The position numbers were made by a program, and so were the translations under genes. 64,000 nucleotides of DNA, taken from the NCBI RefSeq assembly GCF_003048615.2, contig NZ_CP049263.1:1860001-1924000 (forward strand), read 5' to 3'. Below are positions 1 through 9,595 of this stretch, in pieces (within the stretch, counting starts at the first letter, position 1; each line of letters starts with the position of its first letter). The notes under the pieces are model-generated. The model made no database searches. It was not told where the DNA came from and worked only from the letters and a program-made list of their open reading frames with translations. This stretch comes from Campylobacter concisus. Lineage in GTDB: Bacteria; Campylobacterota; Campylobacteria; Campylobacterales; Campylobacteraceae.

Positions 1-51
1 CAACGCGTTTAATTCTGCAACGCTCTTATCTTTTAACTCAGTATATTTCAT
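1..51 (-). CDS. rpmC: Ribosomal protein L29, N-terminal part (cut by window edge)
   Basis: Seventeen codons from an ATG at 49-51 run to the window edge and read [17 protein letters not shown], the usual beginning of L29, a small protein at the exit of the ribosomal tunnel. The start lies inside the end of rplP (14-base overlap), which is the normal L16-L29 order of the S10 operon and implies translational coupling. Only the N-terminal part is visible, so length and C-terminus cannot be judged. Confidence 0.9.
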   Translation of the reverse strand, partial: MKYTELKDKSVAELNAL

Positions 52-463
52 TTTCACTCTCTCGCGTTACAAATTTTGATTTGAAAGGAAGTTTGTGTAG
101 AGCCAAAGTTAAAGCTTCACGAGCCAACTCTTCGTCAACACCAGCCATTTCAAATATTATACGACCAGGTTTAATGTTCATAACCCACTCTTCAACTCCT
201 GCCTTACCTTTACCCATACGAGTTTGTAGAGGTTTTTTAGTAAGTGGCTTGTCAGGGAAAACCCTAATCCAAATTTTAGCCTGTCTCTTTACGTGACGAG
301 TTAGAGCTTGACGAGCAGCTTCTATTTGGCGTGAATTTACTCTACCAGCCTCAACAGCTTTAAGTGCAAATTCGCCAGTTGCTAAAGATGCTCCGCGAGT
401 CGCATAACCACGGTTGCGACCTTTCATTTGCTTACGAAATTTCGTTCTTTTAGGCATCAACAT
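38..463 (-). CDS. rplP: 50S ribosomal protein L16
   Basis: The 141-residue product binds 23S rRNA near the A-site tRNA elbow of the large subunit. It begins [19 protein letters not shown], the conserved L16 N-terminus, and carries the typical [14 protein letters not shown] and RMGKGKG-type loops around residues 65-88; 141 is close to the usual family length. It follows rpsC by two bases and overlaps rpmC. Its position ninth in S10 operon order supports the call. Nothing unusual is seen. Confidence 0.98.
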   Translation of the reverse strand: MLMPKRTKFRKQMKGRNRGYATRGASLATGEFALKAVEAGRVNSRQIEAARQALTRHVKRQAKIWIRVFPDKPLTKKPLQTRMGKGKAGVEEWVMNIKPGRIIFEMAGVDEELAREALTLALHKLPFKSKFVTRESENEIY

Positions 464-465
464 AA

Positions 466-1164
466 TTATTTACCTCTTCTTGCTCTACGTGTTTTCTTAG
501 GTGCTTCTTCTTCAGTTTTCTCAGGTTGAACACCTTTTTGAAGAACCTCACCTTTAAAAATCCATACTTTAATACCTATGTTTCCATAAGTTGTATGAGC
601 CTCAGCTACACCGTAATCTATCTTTGCTCTAATAGTATGAAGCGGAACGCGACCTTCTAGATACCACTCGGTTCTTGCCATCTCAGCGCCACCTAAACGA
701 CCAGCAACTGAAATTTTGATACCTTTAGCGCCTGATTTTTGAGCACCTTGGATAACTTTTTTCATAGCACGTCTAAATGCGACACGCTTTTCAAGTTGCA
801 TAGCTACGTTTTCAGCAGCAAGTTGAGCTGAAGCTTGAGCTTTTCTTTCTTCTTTGATATTTACATTTACTTCTTTGCCGATAAGTTTGCTAACTTCGTT
901 CTTTAGGTTTTCAACATCTTGACCTTTTTTGCCAATGATGATACCAGGACGAGCTGCAACTACGGTTACACGAAGTTTTTTAGCCGTTCTTTCGATTAGA
1001 ATTTGGCTAATTCCTGCATAGTAAAGTTTTTTCTTTAAAAATGCACGAATTTTGTAATCTTCACCGATATTTTCAGGAAGACTTTGTTTGGTTGGAAACC
1101 ATCTAGATTCCCAGTTGCGGTTAATTCCTAGTCTAAGACCTATTGGATTTACTTTTTGTCCCAT
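466..1164 (-). CDS. rpsC: 30S ribosomal protein S3
   Basis: The 232-residue protein starts [13 protein letters not shown], the signature S3 N-terminus. A KH RNA-binding domain with the GKKGQ loop lies near residues 77-81, and the C-terminal domain contains the [21 protein letters not shown] stretch in pieces around residues 184-204. S3 sits at the mRNA entry tunnel of the small subunit. The tail after residue 210 is charged ([18 protein letters not shown]), a common lineage-specific extension. It follows rplV by one base and precedes rplP by two. Confidence 0.98.
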   Translation of the reverse strand: MGQKVNPIGLRLGINRNWESRWFPTKQSLPENIGEDYKIRAFLKKKLYYAGISQILIERTAKKLRVTVVAARPGIIIGKKGQDVENLKNEVSKLIGKEVNVNIKEERKAQASAQLAAENVAMQLEKRVAFRRAMKKVIQGAQKSGAKGIKISVAGRLGGAEMARTEWYLEGRVPLHTIRAKIDYGVAEAHTTYGNIGIKVWIFKGEVLQKGVQPEKTEEEAPKKTRRARRGK

Positions 1165-1165
1165 A

Positions 1166-1498
1166 TTATGCTTCCTTCTTTTCAGGTTTAGATACTTCTA
1201 CCATTACATGAGAAGTAGGTTTGCGAATTTTGCTCGCTGTTCCTCTTGCTCTTGGTCTAAATCTCTTTAATACAGGACCAGCATCAACGCGGCAACTAGT
1301 TACTACAACCTCTTCTGGCTCAAATCCGCCATTTGCTACTGCTGAGCTAATAGCGTTTGCTATAAATTTAGCACCACGATTTGGCATAAATTGCAAGCTT
1401 GCAAGTGCTAGCTCGGCATTCATACCTTGAACTTCTCTTGCTATAAGTCTTGCTTTTGTAGGAGAAAGTCTTACGAATTTTATAATTGCTTTACTCAT
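1166..1498 (-). CDS. rplV: 50S ribosomal protein L22
   Basis: This 110-residue protein matches L22: [17 protein letters not shown] near the N-terminus and the tunnel-lining beta hairpin with [13 protein letters not shown] around residues 78-90. L22 contacts all 23S rRNA domains and lines the exit tunnel, where changes in the hairpin can affect macrolide response; no such change can be judged here. Length is normal. It lies between rpsS (11-base gap) and rpsC (1-base gap) in the S10 operon. Confidence 0.98.
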   Translation of the reverse strand: MSKAIIKFVRLSPTKARLIAREVQGMNAELALASLQFMPNRGAKFIANAISSAVANGGFEPEEVVVTSCRVDAGPVLKRFRPRARGTASKIRKPTSHVMVEVSKPEKKEA

Positions 1499-1509
1499 AT
1501 CATCTCCCC

Positions 1510-1791
1510 TTACTTGCCGATTTTCTTTTGCACTGAGCCTTTGTGACCCTTAAATGTGCGTGTTGGAGCAAATTCGCCAAGTTTATAGCCTATATGATTT
1601 TCTGTAACATATACAGGAATAAAGCTCTTGCCATTATGAACGTTAAATGTTAGTCCAATCATTTCAGGTACAATCGTGCTACGTCTTGACCAAGTCTTGA
1701 TTGGTTTGTTATCGTTTGCATTTTTTGCGGCAATAACTTTTTTCATTACATGATCATCTACGAAAGGACCTTTTTTGAGTGATCTTGCCAT
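1510..1791 (-). CDS. rpsS: 30S ribosomal protein S19
   Basis: The 93-residue product begins [14 protein letters not shown], the diagnostic S19 N-terminus, and includes [19 protein letters not shown] and the [11 protein letters not shown]-type region (here [16 protein letters not shown], residues 68-83). S19 binds the head of 16S rRNA with S13. Length is typical. It sits two bases downstream of rplB in canonical S10 operon order. Confidence 0.98.
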   Translation of the reverse strand: MARSLKKGPFVDDHVMKKVIAAKNANDNKPIKTWSRRSTIVPEMIGLTFNVHNGKSFIPVYVTENHIGYKLGEFAPTRTFKGHKGSVQKKIGK

Positions 1792-1793
1792 CT

Positions 1794-2627
1794 CTATTTT
1801 CCTTTCCTTCTTGAAATTATAAGCTTATCGCTAGCTTTTTTACGGCGAGTCTTAGCACCTTTGGTTGGTTTACCCCATGGAGTAACTGGGTGACGGCCTG
1901 AATTTTTCTTACCTTCACCACCGCCGTGTGGGTGATCAACTGGGTTCATAGCAGAACCACGTGTTTGTGGGCGGATACCGCGGTGGCGATTACGTCCAGC
2001 TTTACCGATAGTGATGTTGGCCCAGTCTTCGTTGCCAACTACACCGATACTTGCCATACACTCAGCTAGTACTTGTCTCATCTCGCCACTTGGCATTCTT
2101 AAGATAACATACTTCTCTTCTTTACCCATTAGCTGAGCATAACCGCCAGCTGAACGAGCTATCTGAGCGCCTTTGCCAGGCTTTAGCTCTACGTTATGAA
2201 CGATAGTACCAACTGGGATAAATCTTAATTTCATAGCGTTACCTGGTTTAATATCTAGTGAGCCCTCATCGATAGATGCGATAACGTCGCCAACATTTAG
2301 GCCATTTGGTCTAATGATATAGCGTTTTTCACCATCTTTGTAAGCTATAAGAGCGATACGGCAGTTTCTGTTTGGATCGTACTCGATCGCTTCAACTTTA
2401 CCTTCTATACCAAATTTACGACGTTTAAAGTCGATGATACGATAAAGTTTTTTTGCACCTGCTTCTTTATGTCTTGAAGTTATACGACCATTGTTATTTC
2501 TACCGCCAGATGCAGGTAGTTTAACAAGCAAGCTTCTAACGCTTGGTTTAGCTGTTATATCTTCAGAGCTTAGTCCAGTCATATATCTACGACTAGGTGT
2601 ATATGGTTTATATGATTTTATAGCCAT
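1794..2627 (-). CDS. rplB: 50S ribosomal protein L2
   Basis: The 277-residue L2 is needed for subunit association and peptidyl transfer. It begins [14 protein letters not shown], has the RNA-binding [16 protein letters not shown] region around residues 42-57 and the conserved [16 protein letters not shown] motif near residues 224-239, which contains the His implicated in peptidyl-transferase function. The length is standard. It follows rplW by one base and precedes rpsS by two. Confidence 0.98.
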   Translation of the reverse strand: MAIKSYKPYTPSRRYMTGLSSEDITAKPSVRSLLVKLPASGGRNNNGRITSRHKEAGAKKLYRIIDFKRRKFGIEGKVEAIEYDPNRNCRIALIAYKDGEKRYIIRPNGLNVGDVIASIDEGSLDIKPGNAMKLRFIPVGTIVHNVELKPGKGAQIARSAGGYAQLMGKEEKYVILRMPSGEMRQVLAECMASIGVVGNEDWANITIGKAGRNRHRGIRPQTRGSAMNPVDHPHGGGEGKKNSGRHPVTPWGKPTKGAKTRRKKASDKLIISRRKGK

Positions 2628-2628
2628 C

Positions 2629-2910
2629 TTACGCCTCCGTATTTTCTAGGCTTACGCCTTCAGGTAACTTAACGTAGAATTTCTTTATCTCGTCACGTTG
2701 GCCTGCTCTTCCTCTAAAACGCTTAACCTTGCCGCTAATTCTAAGTGAATTTACGCGAACAGGCGTTACTCCAAAATACTCTTGTAAAACCGCTTTTAAG
2801 CTGTTTTTTGTAACTCTTGGTGAAGTTTGGATAACAACAACGCCTTGTTCTTGAAGGCCTAGAGTTTTTTCTGTATAAATAATTGTTTTGATATCAGTTA
2901 TATCCGCCAT
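2629..2910 (-). CDS. rplW: 50S ribosomal protein L23
   Basis: The 93-residue protein has the L23 pattern: an N-terminal helix with [12 protein letters not shown], a [20 protein letters not shown] segment in the middle, and a basic [19 protein letters not shown] loop. L23 forms the docking site at the tunnel exit for trigger factor and SRP. It lies one base from both rplD and rplB in operon order; length is normal for the family. Confidence 0.96.
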
Positions 2911-2911
2911 T

Positions 2912-3526
2912 TTAGCCCTCTTTTGTTATAGTTTTTAGTGCAGCTTTTTCAATGATAACCGAACTAAATGTAGAGACAAGATAAGCATTTACCTCATTTG
3001 CATCTACTACATAGCAGTTTGCTAAATTTCTAAAAGCAAGTAGTGTTTTATCGTCTAGTAAATCTTTAACGATAAGTGCGTCTTTTACTTTTAAATTTTT
3101 GATGATATTAGCTGCATCTTTTGTCTTTCCAGACTCGATTGAGATGCTATCTACTGCGAAAATTTTACCATCTTGTGCTTTTACTGCCAAAGCGTACTCA
3201 AGAGCTAGTCTTTTTTGTTTTTTATTGACTTTTTGAAAATAGTTTTTCTCGTTTGTTGGACCAAATGCAACTGCACCGCCTACCCAAACGTTAGTTCTAG
3301 TTGAACCTGCTCTTGCACCACCACGTCCTTTTTGTCTCCATGGTTTTTTACCACCACCGCTTACAAAAGCACGGCTTTTAGTGTGAGCCGAATTTGCTCT
3401 TATACCAGCAAGGTAAGATTTTACATAAAGATATAGGTTGTGCGGATTTACTTCAGCGTAGCTTGCAGGAAGCTCTAACTCGCCTGAATTTTCAAATTTA
3501 TCGTTTAATACGTGAATTTTACTCAT
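2912..3526 (-). CDS. rplD: 50S ribosomal protein L4
   Basis: The 204-residue protein carries the tunnel-loop signature of L4, [19 protein letters not shown] (residues 57-75), followed by [10 protein letters not shown]. In Escherichia coli L4 also represses its own operon by binding the S10 leader; the structured leader at 4431-4545 makes a similar role conceivable here, which is inference. The start overlaps the rplC stop by four bases (ATGA), indicating coupled translation. Confidence 0.98.
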
Positions 3527-4101
3527 TTTACAATCCTTATTTTACCCATTGCACCATTGTGACCAGGAACGCAACCTTTTACAACTACGATGCCATTTTG
3601 AGCGTCAAAGCTTATTAGCTCGTTTTTAACAGTAACTTTCTCATTGCCCATGTGTCCTGCCATTTTCATACCTGGTTGAACACGACCTGGCCATTCGCAG
3701 TTACCAATTGATCCGTGGCGTCTGTGAAAACGTGAGCCGTGGCTTTTTGGACCACCACCGAAACCATGTCTTTTTACCACACCTTGGTAGCCTCTACCTT
3801 TTGAGTTAAAGCTAACTTTTAAAATTTTAGCCTCATTTAATGGTGTAAAGTCTAGGTTTCCAACTTCGCTATTAGCTACTTCAAGCGTAGCAAATTTGTT
3901 AAATTCTGCTGTCAGATTGTATTTCTTTTGCTGACCAGCGATAGCTTTGTTGTTTGCTTTAGTGTGGGCATACGCTACGATAGCACGTTTGTTTTCGTCG
4001 ATCTCACATACTTTAGCCTCAACTAGCTTAAGTAGTGTAACTGGCGTACTCTTCGTGGCAATCGTTCTACTCATGCCTATTTTTTCTACAATATATTCCA
4101 T
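3523..4101 (-). CDS. rplC: 50S ribosomal protein L3
   Basis: The 192-residue protein begins [12 protein letters not shown] and has the L3 core: [18 protein letters not shown] (residues 101-118) and the [14 protein letters not shown] loop that reaches toward the peptidyl-transferase centre. L3 is an early assembly protein of the large subunit. It follows rpsJ by about 20 bases and overlaps rplD by four. The protein is short relative to E. coli L3 (209), which is common in this lineage. Confidence 0.97.
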   Translation of the reverse strand: MEYIVEKIGMSRTIATKSTPVTLLKLVEAKVCEIDENKRAIVAYAHTKANNKAIAGQQKKYNLTAEFNKFATLEVANSEVGNLDFTPLNEAKILKVSFNSKGRGYQGVVKRHGFGGGPKSHGSRFHRRHGSIGNCEWPGRVQPGMKMAGHMGNEKVTVKNELISFDAQNGIVVVKGCVPGHNGAMGKIRIVK

Positions 4102-4121
4102 ACTCTTATCCTTTTGTCCGC

Positions 4122-4430
4122 TTATTTCATCGCACGAACTTCGACATTAACTTCTGGAGCTAGGTCGAGTTTTGTTAGGCTATCTACAGTTTCTGGAGTA
4201 GCAGCTACGATGTCAAGCATACGAGCGTGTATTCTCATCTCAAACTGCTCACGTGAGTCTTTGTTGATGTGTGGAGATTTTAAGACTGTATAGCGTTTGA
4301 TCTTTGTAGGCATTGGTACCGGGCCACGAACGTCGGCACCTGTTCGTTTGACAGCTTCTACGATTGCTGCAACAGTGCGGTCTAGAACTCTATGGTCGTA
4401 AGCTTTTAGCTTTAACCTGATTCTTTCCAT
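4122..4430 (-). CDS. rpsJ: 30S ribosomal protein S10
   Basis: S10 binds the 16S rRNA head and, as NusE, takes part in antitermination. The 102-residue form starting [14 protein letters not shown] at the ATG at 4428-4430 matches the family start, and an AAAGGA box lies just upstream; an in-frame start at 4460 would add ten residues lacking similarity and is rejected. The [16 protein letters not shown] motif is in the middle. It is the first gene of the operon and sits behind a foldable leader. Confidence 0.96.
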   Translation of the reverse strand: MERIRLKLKAYDHRVLDRTVAAIVEAVKRTGADVRGPVPMPTKIKRYTVLKSPHINKDSREQFEMRIHARMLDIVAATPETVDSLTKLDLAPEVNVEVRAMK

Positions 4431-4546
4431 GTGTTTTCCTTTAAAAAGAACTTGTCGCAAACTCGCGACCTCTTTACATCAAAATAACTCGCATAGGATC
4501 AAGCGATCGTACGAGCAAGACATAGGTCTTTCGTAAAGAGATAGGG
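4431..4546 (-). promoter_or_regulatory. Structured 5' leader of the S10 operon
   Basis: Between the putative promoter and rpsJ lies about 115 nt with nested inverted repeats: an outer 8-bp pair CTCTTTAC 4470-4477 with GTAAAGAG 4533-4540, an inner CTCG 4488-4491 with CGAG 4512-4515, and GATC-AAGC-GATC between them. A second hairpin, GTCGC 4454-4458 with GCGAC 4465-4469, lies nearer the gene. Ribosomal operon leaders are often targets of autogenous control (L4 in E. coli); a function here is inferred from structure only. Confidence 0.6.
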
Positions 4547-4576
4547 ATTTTACAAAAAAGCTATTATAGTTGTCAA
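4547..4576 (-). promoter_or_regulatory. Probable promoter of the S10 operon
   Basis: On the minus strand a TTGACA (4571-4576) is followed after 18 bases by TAAAAT (4547-4552). A second possible -10, TATAAT (4563-4568), lies too close to that TTGACA to use it but could act with the T-rich upstream sequence typical of Campylobacter promoters. Either would yield a leader of about 110-130 nt before rpsJ. Which -10 is used cannot be told from sequence. Confidence 0.55.
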
Positions 4577-4612
4577 GAAAAACGCTATTTTTTGTTGAAT
4601 TTTGATTAATTA

Positions 4613-4632
4613 TTTCCTTTTGATAAGGAAGG
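4613..4632. promoter_or_regulatory. Inverted repeat, first copy of a TTTCCTTTT/AAGGAA dyad
   Basis: TTTCCTTTT, a short centre and AAGGAAGG form an imperfect palindrome in the divergent region between the S10 operon and the ATPase gene. A near-identical dyad lies 128 bases away at 4741-4759. Two copies of the same dyad in one intergenic region suggest an operator for a dimeric regulator; the regulator is unknown. Confidence 0.4.
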
Positions 4633-4740
4633 TATATTGCAAATGGAGAATTTATTTTTCAAAAATTTTATAAATTTCTAGTCTAAATTTTTATTTTTTA
4701 TTTCTAAATTTTGTTCATTTTTTAAAATTTAACACAATAT

Positions 4741-4769
4741 TTTCCTTTTTAAAAGGAAGTGGCTATAAT
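4741..4769 (+). promoter_or_regulatory. Second dyad copy plus -10 box ahead of the ATPase gene
   Basis: TTTCCTTTTTAAAAGGAAG (4741-4759) is an almost perfect palindrome directly followed by GGCTATAAT, whose TATAAT occupies 4764-4769. This is a typical -10 about 25 bases ahead of the TTG start at 4794. The dyad occupies the -35 region, a position where a bound regulator would block RNA polymerase. The regulatory role is inferred. Confidence 0.5.
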
Positions 4770-4793
4770 TTCAAAAAGCCAAAAAGGTTAAAT

Positions 4794-5888
4794 TTGAAAA
4801 GTTTAGAAACGCTCTATCAAGCACCCATTAAAAATGCTAAATTTATCCCCAGAAAATATGAGATTATCTCGCCAAAGACGCTTATCATTGGCGCTACATC
4901 AAGTGGCAAAACAGCCCTTGTTTATGAGTTTTTGAGCCATTATAAGAGCGAAGAGAGGCTTTATATAAATTTAGACGATATAAGGATAGATAGAGCCTCA
5001 CTTTTAGCAAATTTAAAAGAGTTTTTAGAAAAAAATGCCCAGATAAAGGTGCTCGCAGTTGAAAATTTACAAGGCGCTGATCTTATAAATTTAGACTTTC
5101 TAAAGGACACTGCACTTGAGAATATCATCCTTACAAGCAAGGAATTTTCACTCTCGCTTGTGGGCTTTGTGCGTATAAATTTAAACTATCTCGACTACGA
5201 GGAATTTATACTATTTTTTAAGAAAAATTTAGACCAAGACCTGCTTTTTAGCTACTTTTTAGCCCATGGCAACGAGATAGCAAGCGCATTTTTGGACTCC
5301 AGCGAGGTCACAGCCCACTTGCAGCAGCTCTTAAGAGCAAATTTAAACGAGCAAGGCATCGCTATCTTAAAAGAGTGCGCGACAAAGTGCCACGACACCA
5401 TAAGTGCCTTTGGGATTTATAAAAACCTAAAAGAGCAGATGAAAATTTCAAAAGATAGCGTTTATAGCGCAATAAATTTGCTAAATGAGAGCGGATACGT
5501 GGAGTTTGTGCCAAATTTAGATGAGAGTAGCACGAGCAAGAAAATTTACTTTACAAATTTCGCACTTCGCAACGCTTTATGCCTAAAAAAGGACTTTTTA
5601 GCTGTTTTTGCAAATGTTGTTTTTTGTGAGCTGCTTAAATTTAAAGATGAAATTTACTACACAAAAGAGATCGATTTTTTCCTTGTCAAAAAGAAGCTTG
5701 CGATCATCTGCGTGCCATTTTCTGCGCCTGAGATCGTCTTTTTGAAATTTAAAAAACTCCACGCGAGCCTAAAAGAGCTAGGCGTTAGCAAACTTCAAAT
5801 CATCAGCGTCGCAAACCAAGCCGAGCAAAGCATGGAGGGGATAAAGTGCGAGATCTTGCCATTTTCTAGGTGGAGCCTAGGTTTATAA
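4794..5888 (+). CDS. AAA family ATPase, AAA_14/DUF4143-like
   Basis: A 364-residue cytoplasmic protein with a clear Walker A, GATSSGKT (residues 33-40), preceded by a beta strand (KTLIIG). The Walker B region near residues 84-91 (IKVLAVEN) lacks the usual Asp. A winged-helix-like stretch (ISKDSVYSAINLLNESGYVEF in pieces) lies around residues 220-245, and the C-terminal EIDFFLVKKKLAIICV resembles a worn DUF4143 nuclease-like fold. Family members are AAA+/STAND-like ATPases of unclear role, often linked to toxin-antitoxin or mobile DNA. The start is TTG behind AAAAAGG. Function unknown. Confidence 0.65.
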   Translation: MKSLETLYQAPIKNAKFIPRKYEIISPKTLIIGATSSGKTALVYEFLSHYKSEERLYINLDDIRIDRASLLANLKEFLEKNAQIKVLAVENLQGADLINLDFLKDTALENIILTSKEFSLSLVGFVRINLNYLDYEEFILFFKKNLDQDLLFSYFLAHGNEIASAFLDSSEVTAHLQQLLRANLNEQGIAILKECATKCHDTISAFGIYKNLKEQMKISKDSVYSAINLLNESGYVEFVPNLDESSTSKKIYFTNFALRNALCLKKDFLAVFANVVFCELLKFKDEIYYTKEIDFFLVKKKLAIICVPFSAPEIVFLKFKKLHASLKELGVSKLQIISVANQAEQSMEGIKCEILPFSRWSLGL

Positions 5889-5930
5889 ATTTAAACTCTT
5901 TGTTTGATTATCATTTTAAAAGTCTAGGGA

Positions 5931-5945
5931 TAAAATAGTTATAAT
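5931..5945 (+). promoter_or_regulatory. Candidate -10 region for the DUF3298-like gene and rnhB
   Basis: GATAAAATAG (TAAAAT at 5931-5936) and TATAAT (5940-5945) both lie within 40 bases of the ATG at 5969. TATAAT would leave a very short leader, so TAAAAT is also plausible. No -35 box is evident, as is usual in Campylobacter. Confidence 0.4.
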
Positions 5946-5968
5946 CAAAAAAACTATAAAGGACAGAC

Positions 5969-6823
5969 ATGAGAGCATTTTTTGGGATCTTATTCATCGC
6001 TGCAAGCCTTTTTGGCTATGAGATAAATCACGAAAACTGGGCTAAATTTTATAAATTTAGTGGTGATGCAAATGGTGTGAAATTTGAAGTTTATATGAAC
6101 TACTTTAAAGATGAATTTGAAAATTTCAAACAAACCAAGAGCTTTAAAGTCCCAGCCAAGATAAGTGGCCACATCTTTTTTGACGGCGCAAAATACGACT
6201 ATGAAAAGGGCTCTTTTGAGCAAAATGGCAGTGAAATTTCATCGCTAAATACAGTCTCAGATAAGATAAATTTAGACGTTAAAAACGAAAACGGCGAGCT
6301 AAAAGGCAAGATAATCGTCAAAAACAAAGCCTACAACGCCACCGTAAAAGAAGAAAAAGAGTATGAGATCCTAAATATCGGCATCCAAATGACTGAGTCA
6401 AACGGCACGAGATATGAAGCGATCACTAACGACATCTTCGCTAAAGACTCCGCTAAAAAATACAAAAACAAGCTTCTTGCAGAGTTTTACGACCTAAAAA
6501 GCGAGCGCAAAAAGTGGCCAAATAGCCAGTATGAGAGCTTAAAAGATATCTACTACATCAACGATAAGATCAAGAGCGTTTGCACCTATAAAAATGAAAA
6601 AACAAACTGCGAGGTGATCTCGCTTGCGACAAACAAAAAACTAAAGCTAAAGCAAATTTTTAAAGATATAAACGACAGCCACCTAAAAGCGATCCTTGCA
6701 AATGCTGGCGTGAGCGACAACTTCGTGCTTTCGCCACTTGGACTTACATTTTTAAACGAGGAGCAGATCAGCGTCCCTCTTGAGGAGCTAAGACCTTACT
6801 TTAGCGATGAAGTCGGACTGTAA
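5969..6823 (+). CDS. Exported DUF3298-like protein of unknown function
   Basis: The 284-residue product has a short signal peptide ([18 protein letters not shown], cleavage near residue 17). After a beta-rich N-terminal half, the C-terminal half has the pattern of DUF3298/RsiV-type domains: [11 protein letters not shown], a lone helix and a final [21 protein letters not shown] strand pair, seen around residues 215-275. It is probably periplasmic. Its stop overlaps the rnhB start (TAATG), so the two are co-translated although no functional link is known. The DUF assignment is a weak match by eye. Confidence 0.6.
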   Translation: MRAFFGILFIAASLFGYEINHENWAKFYKFSGDANGVKFEVYMNYFKDEFENFKQTKSFKVPAKISGHIFFDGAKYDYEKGSFEQNGSEISSLNTVSDKINLDVKNENGELKGKIIVKNKAYNATVKEEKEYEILNIGIQMTESNGTRYEAITNDIFAKDSAKKYKNKLLAEFYDLKSERKKWPNSQYESLKDIYYINDKIKSVCTYKNEKTNCEVISLATNKKLKLKQIFKDINDSHLKAILANAGVSDNFVLSPLGLTFLNEEQISVPLEELRPYFSDEVGL

Positions 6824-7377
6824 TGGCTAAAATTTGCGGTATCGACGAGGCTGGACGTGGGGCGCTGGCTGGACCTCTAAGCGTGGCTGCTTGCGTGCTA
6901 AATAGCGAAATTTCTGGACTAAACGACTCCAAAAAACTAACCGCAAAAAGGCGCGAAGAGCTCTTTAAAGAGATCACAAAAAGCTCAAATTTCCTCATCG
7001 CCTACTTCTCAAACGCCCAGATAGACGAGCTTGGGCTAAGCGAGTGCCTAAGGCGCGCGCTCAAACTTTTCAAGGCGCATTTTGAGGGCTTTGAGATCAT
7101 TTATGATGGAAATTTAGACTATGGCGTTGGCATCACAACTATGATAAAGGCTGATGGCAAGGTCGCTAGCGTAAGTGCTGCTAGCATATTAGCAAAAGTA
7201 AGTCGCGACCGCTTGATGAACGGCTGGGATAAATTTTACCCAGCATACGGCTTTGCAGGGCACAAAGGATATGGCACAAAGTCGCACCTAGATGCGATAG
7301 CTAAATTTGGCTACTCAGACTTTCATAGAAAAAGCTTTGTCATAAAGCCAAAACTCACGCAGGGCTCGCTATTTTAG
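6823..7377 (+). CDS. rnhB: Ribonuclease HII
   Basis: RNase HII cleaves RNA in RNA-DNA hybrids and starts removal of single ribonucleotides from DNA. The 184-residue protein has the catalytic [15 protein letters not shown] motif (Asp8, Glu9), the further Asp in [10 protein letters not shown] near residue 95, and the [15 protein letters not shown] motif near residues 117-131. It is near the low end of family length. The ATG overlaps the upstream stop codon. The gene converges on, and overlaps by nine bases, the DUF4153-like gene on the minus strand. Confidence 0.97.
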   Translation: MAKICGIDEAGRGALAGPLSVAACVLNSEISGLNDSKKLTAKRREELFKEITKSSNFLIAYFSNAQIDELGLSECLRRALKLFKAHFEGFEIIYDGNLDYGVGITTMIKADGKVASVSAASILAKVSRDRLMNGWDKFYPAYGFAGHKGYGTKSHLDAIAKFGYSDFHRKSFVIKPKLTQGSLF

Positions 7378-8946
7378 CTGAGCATCCTCCATATAAAAAA
7401 GCACGCTTGCGCCATAAAATTTATAAACTCCGTTTTCTTGCACGATTTCCATAGAGCGCAAAACAAAGGCTCGCTTACCAACTTCAAAGAGCAAAAGCTT
7501 CTCTTTTAGCCGCTCAAATACCTCTGAGCCAAAGTCGCCATCTGGCTTTAAATTTAAACCAGCAAGCGCCTTTTCTAGGTGCTTTTGCATATTTATGCTA
7601 ACGCTTTCATTATCTAGCTGTATAACAAGATCATCGCCATTTGTGCTGCTTGTAATGGGCATTTTGATAGTCGCATCTTTCACGTTTATGCCGATGTTGC
7701 CTGAGTTAATGCTAAATATCTGCCACTTTTTCTGCTCAGCCACCTCAAGACCCGCTATAAATTTTTTATTTTCTAACGCAAATTTATCGCCGTTTTCTAA
7801 GAGATAGTTAAATTTATCTTGCAAAAAATAGAGCTTCTCTTCGCCTATCTTGCTCACGTCGCCGCTTAGCAAGCCGCTACTATCAAGCAAATTTAGTGAT
7901 CTTAGCTCTCTTAGTAAAAGCTCTTTTTGAGAATTTATGGTAAGCAGCTTCGTATCAAGGACAAAATGCGTGAAAAATATGCCAAATATCATAAAAAACG
8001 CTAGAAATTTATAAGGGAAATTTCTAAGAAATATCATCACAAAATAGCTCAAATTTGCAAATATCACGCAGGCGATAAGATATATCCTGGGCTCGCTTAG
8101 GCCGTACTCGCCGACCCTATGCATGACGCCCCACCAAAGCATTATGCTAGGCAAGATGACAAAAAGTGGCAAGAGCTTAAAAATTTGATCATAAATTTGG
8201 TTTTTGATAAGTAAATTTAGCCCTCTTAAAACAAAGCCAGCGATCAAGCAGGCAAGCACGATATAGGCTACTCCACCTCGTGGCAGCTCAAGCAAAACAA
8301 GCCTATAAATGCAGTATAAATTTAAAAGCACCACATAGATGATGAGCAGGGGATTTAGGATGAAATTTATGACGATCTTGATGAAATTTAAGAGCCTGTA
8401 CTCGCTAAATTTGCTCTCAAAAAAGATAAATAGACAAGGCAGACCAAAAGAGACCAGCGTCAAGTAGAGCCTTTGCGTCCTGTGGCTGGTTAAAAGCTCT
8501 AAATCAAAAAGGTAGTTAAGCCCTGCACAAACAGCCACAATGCCAAGAAAAAATAGGTGAAAAAGGACAAATGAGATGAGTAAATTTAAAAGTCTTGCCA
8601 GGCTCTGGCTTATAAATTTCTCATTATCTTTGGCAAAATTTAAAGAGAATAAAAGCACGAATGCTATGAGATAAAGTGCCACAAGATCGCTGGCGTGACC
8701 GCTTAGCTTAAGGCCAAAAAAGTAAAGGCTAGCTCCAAATATCAAAAAGTATAAAGGGAGTAAAATTTGCCTTTTATTTAGGTAGATAGCGACTAAAAGT
8801 AGCGGCTCAAGCAGCCAAAAACCTCTATACTCATCCGCTATCTGGCTTGGGTTAAGAAAAATGGTAGCTAGGCTAAATGCCAAAATGGTAAGAAACAAAA
8901 TTTTTTTATCAGCAAATGCGGTTTTTAGCTCGGTGATGATGTGCAA
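7369..8946 (-). CDS. Polytopic inner-membrane protein, DUF4153-like
   Basis: The 525-residue protein has about ten to twelve hydrophobic helices in residues 15-330, then a soluble C-terminal domain of about 190 residues. The segment [17 protein letters not shown] followed later by [16 protein letters not shown] resembles the DUF4153 family, where a similar R-x-x-x-YGL motif follows the membrane helices. Role unknown. Its end overlaps rnhB by nine bases in convergent orientation, and its start is separated from frr by a 90-base region with two hairpins. Confidence 0.7.
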   Translation of the reverse strand: MHIITELKTAFADKKILFLTILAFSLATIFLNPSQIADEYRGFWLLEPLLLVAIYLNKRQILLPLYFLIFGASLYFFGLKLSGHASDLVALYLIAFVLLFSLNFAKDNEKFISQSLARLLNLLISFVLFHLFFLGIVAVCAGLNYLFDLELLTSHRTQRLYLTLVSFGLPCLFIFFESKFSEYRLLNFIKIVINFILNPLLIIYVVLLNLYCIYRLVLLELPRGGVAYIVLACLIAGFVLRGLNLLIKNQIYDQIFKLLPLFVILPSIMLWWGVMHRVGEYGLSEPRIYLIACVIFANLSYFVMIFLRNFPYKFLAFFMIFGIFFTHFVLDTKLLTINSQKELLLRELRSLNLLDSSGLLSGDVSKIGEEKLYFLQDKFNYLLENGDKFALENKKFIAGLEVAEQKKWQIFSINSGNIGINVKDATIKMPITSSTNGDDLVIQLDNESVSINMQKHLEKALAGLNLKPDGDFGSEVFERLKEKLLLFEVGKRAFVLRSMEIVQENGVYKFYGASVLFYMEDAQLK

Positions 8947-8969
8947 GGTCGTCCTTTAAAGGATGAAAT

Positions 8970-9031
8970 TTAGCCACATTACGTGGCTAAAAGTGAGGGT
9001 TTAGAAATTTGCAAGGGGCACAAATTTCTAA
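8970..9031 (-). terminator. Two hairpins downstream of frr
   Basis: Going from frr toward 7369, the first hairpin has 11-bp arms (TTAGAAATTTG 9001-9011 and CAAATTTCTAA 9021-9031) and the second has 8-bp arms (TTAGCCAC 8970-8977 and GTGGCTAA 8983-8990). Neither is followed by a good U-run on the minus strand, so they may be weak terminators or RNA-stabilising elements. Confidence 0.4.
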
Positions 9032-9037
9032 GTAAAT

Positions 9038-9595
9038 TTAGATTTTTAAAAGCTCGGCTTCTTTCTCTTTTACGAGAGTGTCGATCTTTGCGGTGTAGTT
9101 GTCAGTTATCTTTTGAACCTCATCTTGACCCTTTTTGCTCTCGTCTTCAGTTATAGCTTTGTCTTTTTCAAGCTTTTTGACCTCGTCGTTTGCGTCTTTT
9201 CTTACGTTTCTGATGCTAACTTTTGCCTTTTCGCCCATAGCTTTTGCGTGTTTTGCATTTTCTTGGCGTTGCTCGACGGTCATCGGTGGGAAAAATAGCT
9301 TAACGCTCTCGCCATCGCTGTTTGGATTGACGCCGATGTTTGCAGCTTGGATGGCTGATGAGATCGCTTTTATCATGCTCTTTTCCCAAGGTGTGATAGC
9401 GATAGTAGAAGCGTCGCTTGTAAGCACGGTAGCTACTTGATTAAGCGGAGTTGGCGAGCCATAATAATCAACCATAACGTTATCTAGGATGTTGATATTT
9501 ACTTTGCCAGTTCTTAGCGTTGTAAAATCGCGTTTTAAAGAAGCGATCGCCTTTTCGCAACCCTCTTTTTGGGTATCGTAAATTTTATTTAGCAT
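9038..9595 (-). CDS. frr: Ribosome recycling factor
   Basis: RRF splits post-termination ribosomes together with EF-G. The 185-residue protein has the family landmarks [29 protein letters not shown] in pieces at residues 27-56, and [19 protein letters not shown] around residues 127-146. The length is exactly that expected. Its ATG lies inside the last codons of the deacetylase gene (11-base overlap), so its translation is coupled to that gene. Confidence 0.98.
   Translation of the reverse strand: MLNKIYDTQKEGCEKAIASLKRDFTTLRTGKVNINILDNVMVDYYGSPTPLNQVATVLTSDASTIAITPWEKSMIKAISSAIQAANIGVNPNSDGESVKLFFPPMTVEQRQENAKHAKAMGEKAKVSIRNVRKDANDEVKKLEKDKAITEDESKKGQDEVQKITDNYTAKIDTLVKEKEAELLKI

Noticed and set aside
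4563-4576. TTGACA and TATAAT in close succession as one promoter
   Set aside because: Only two bases separate TTGACA and TATAAT, so they cannot act together as -35 and -10; they are treated as parts of alternative promoters.
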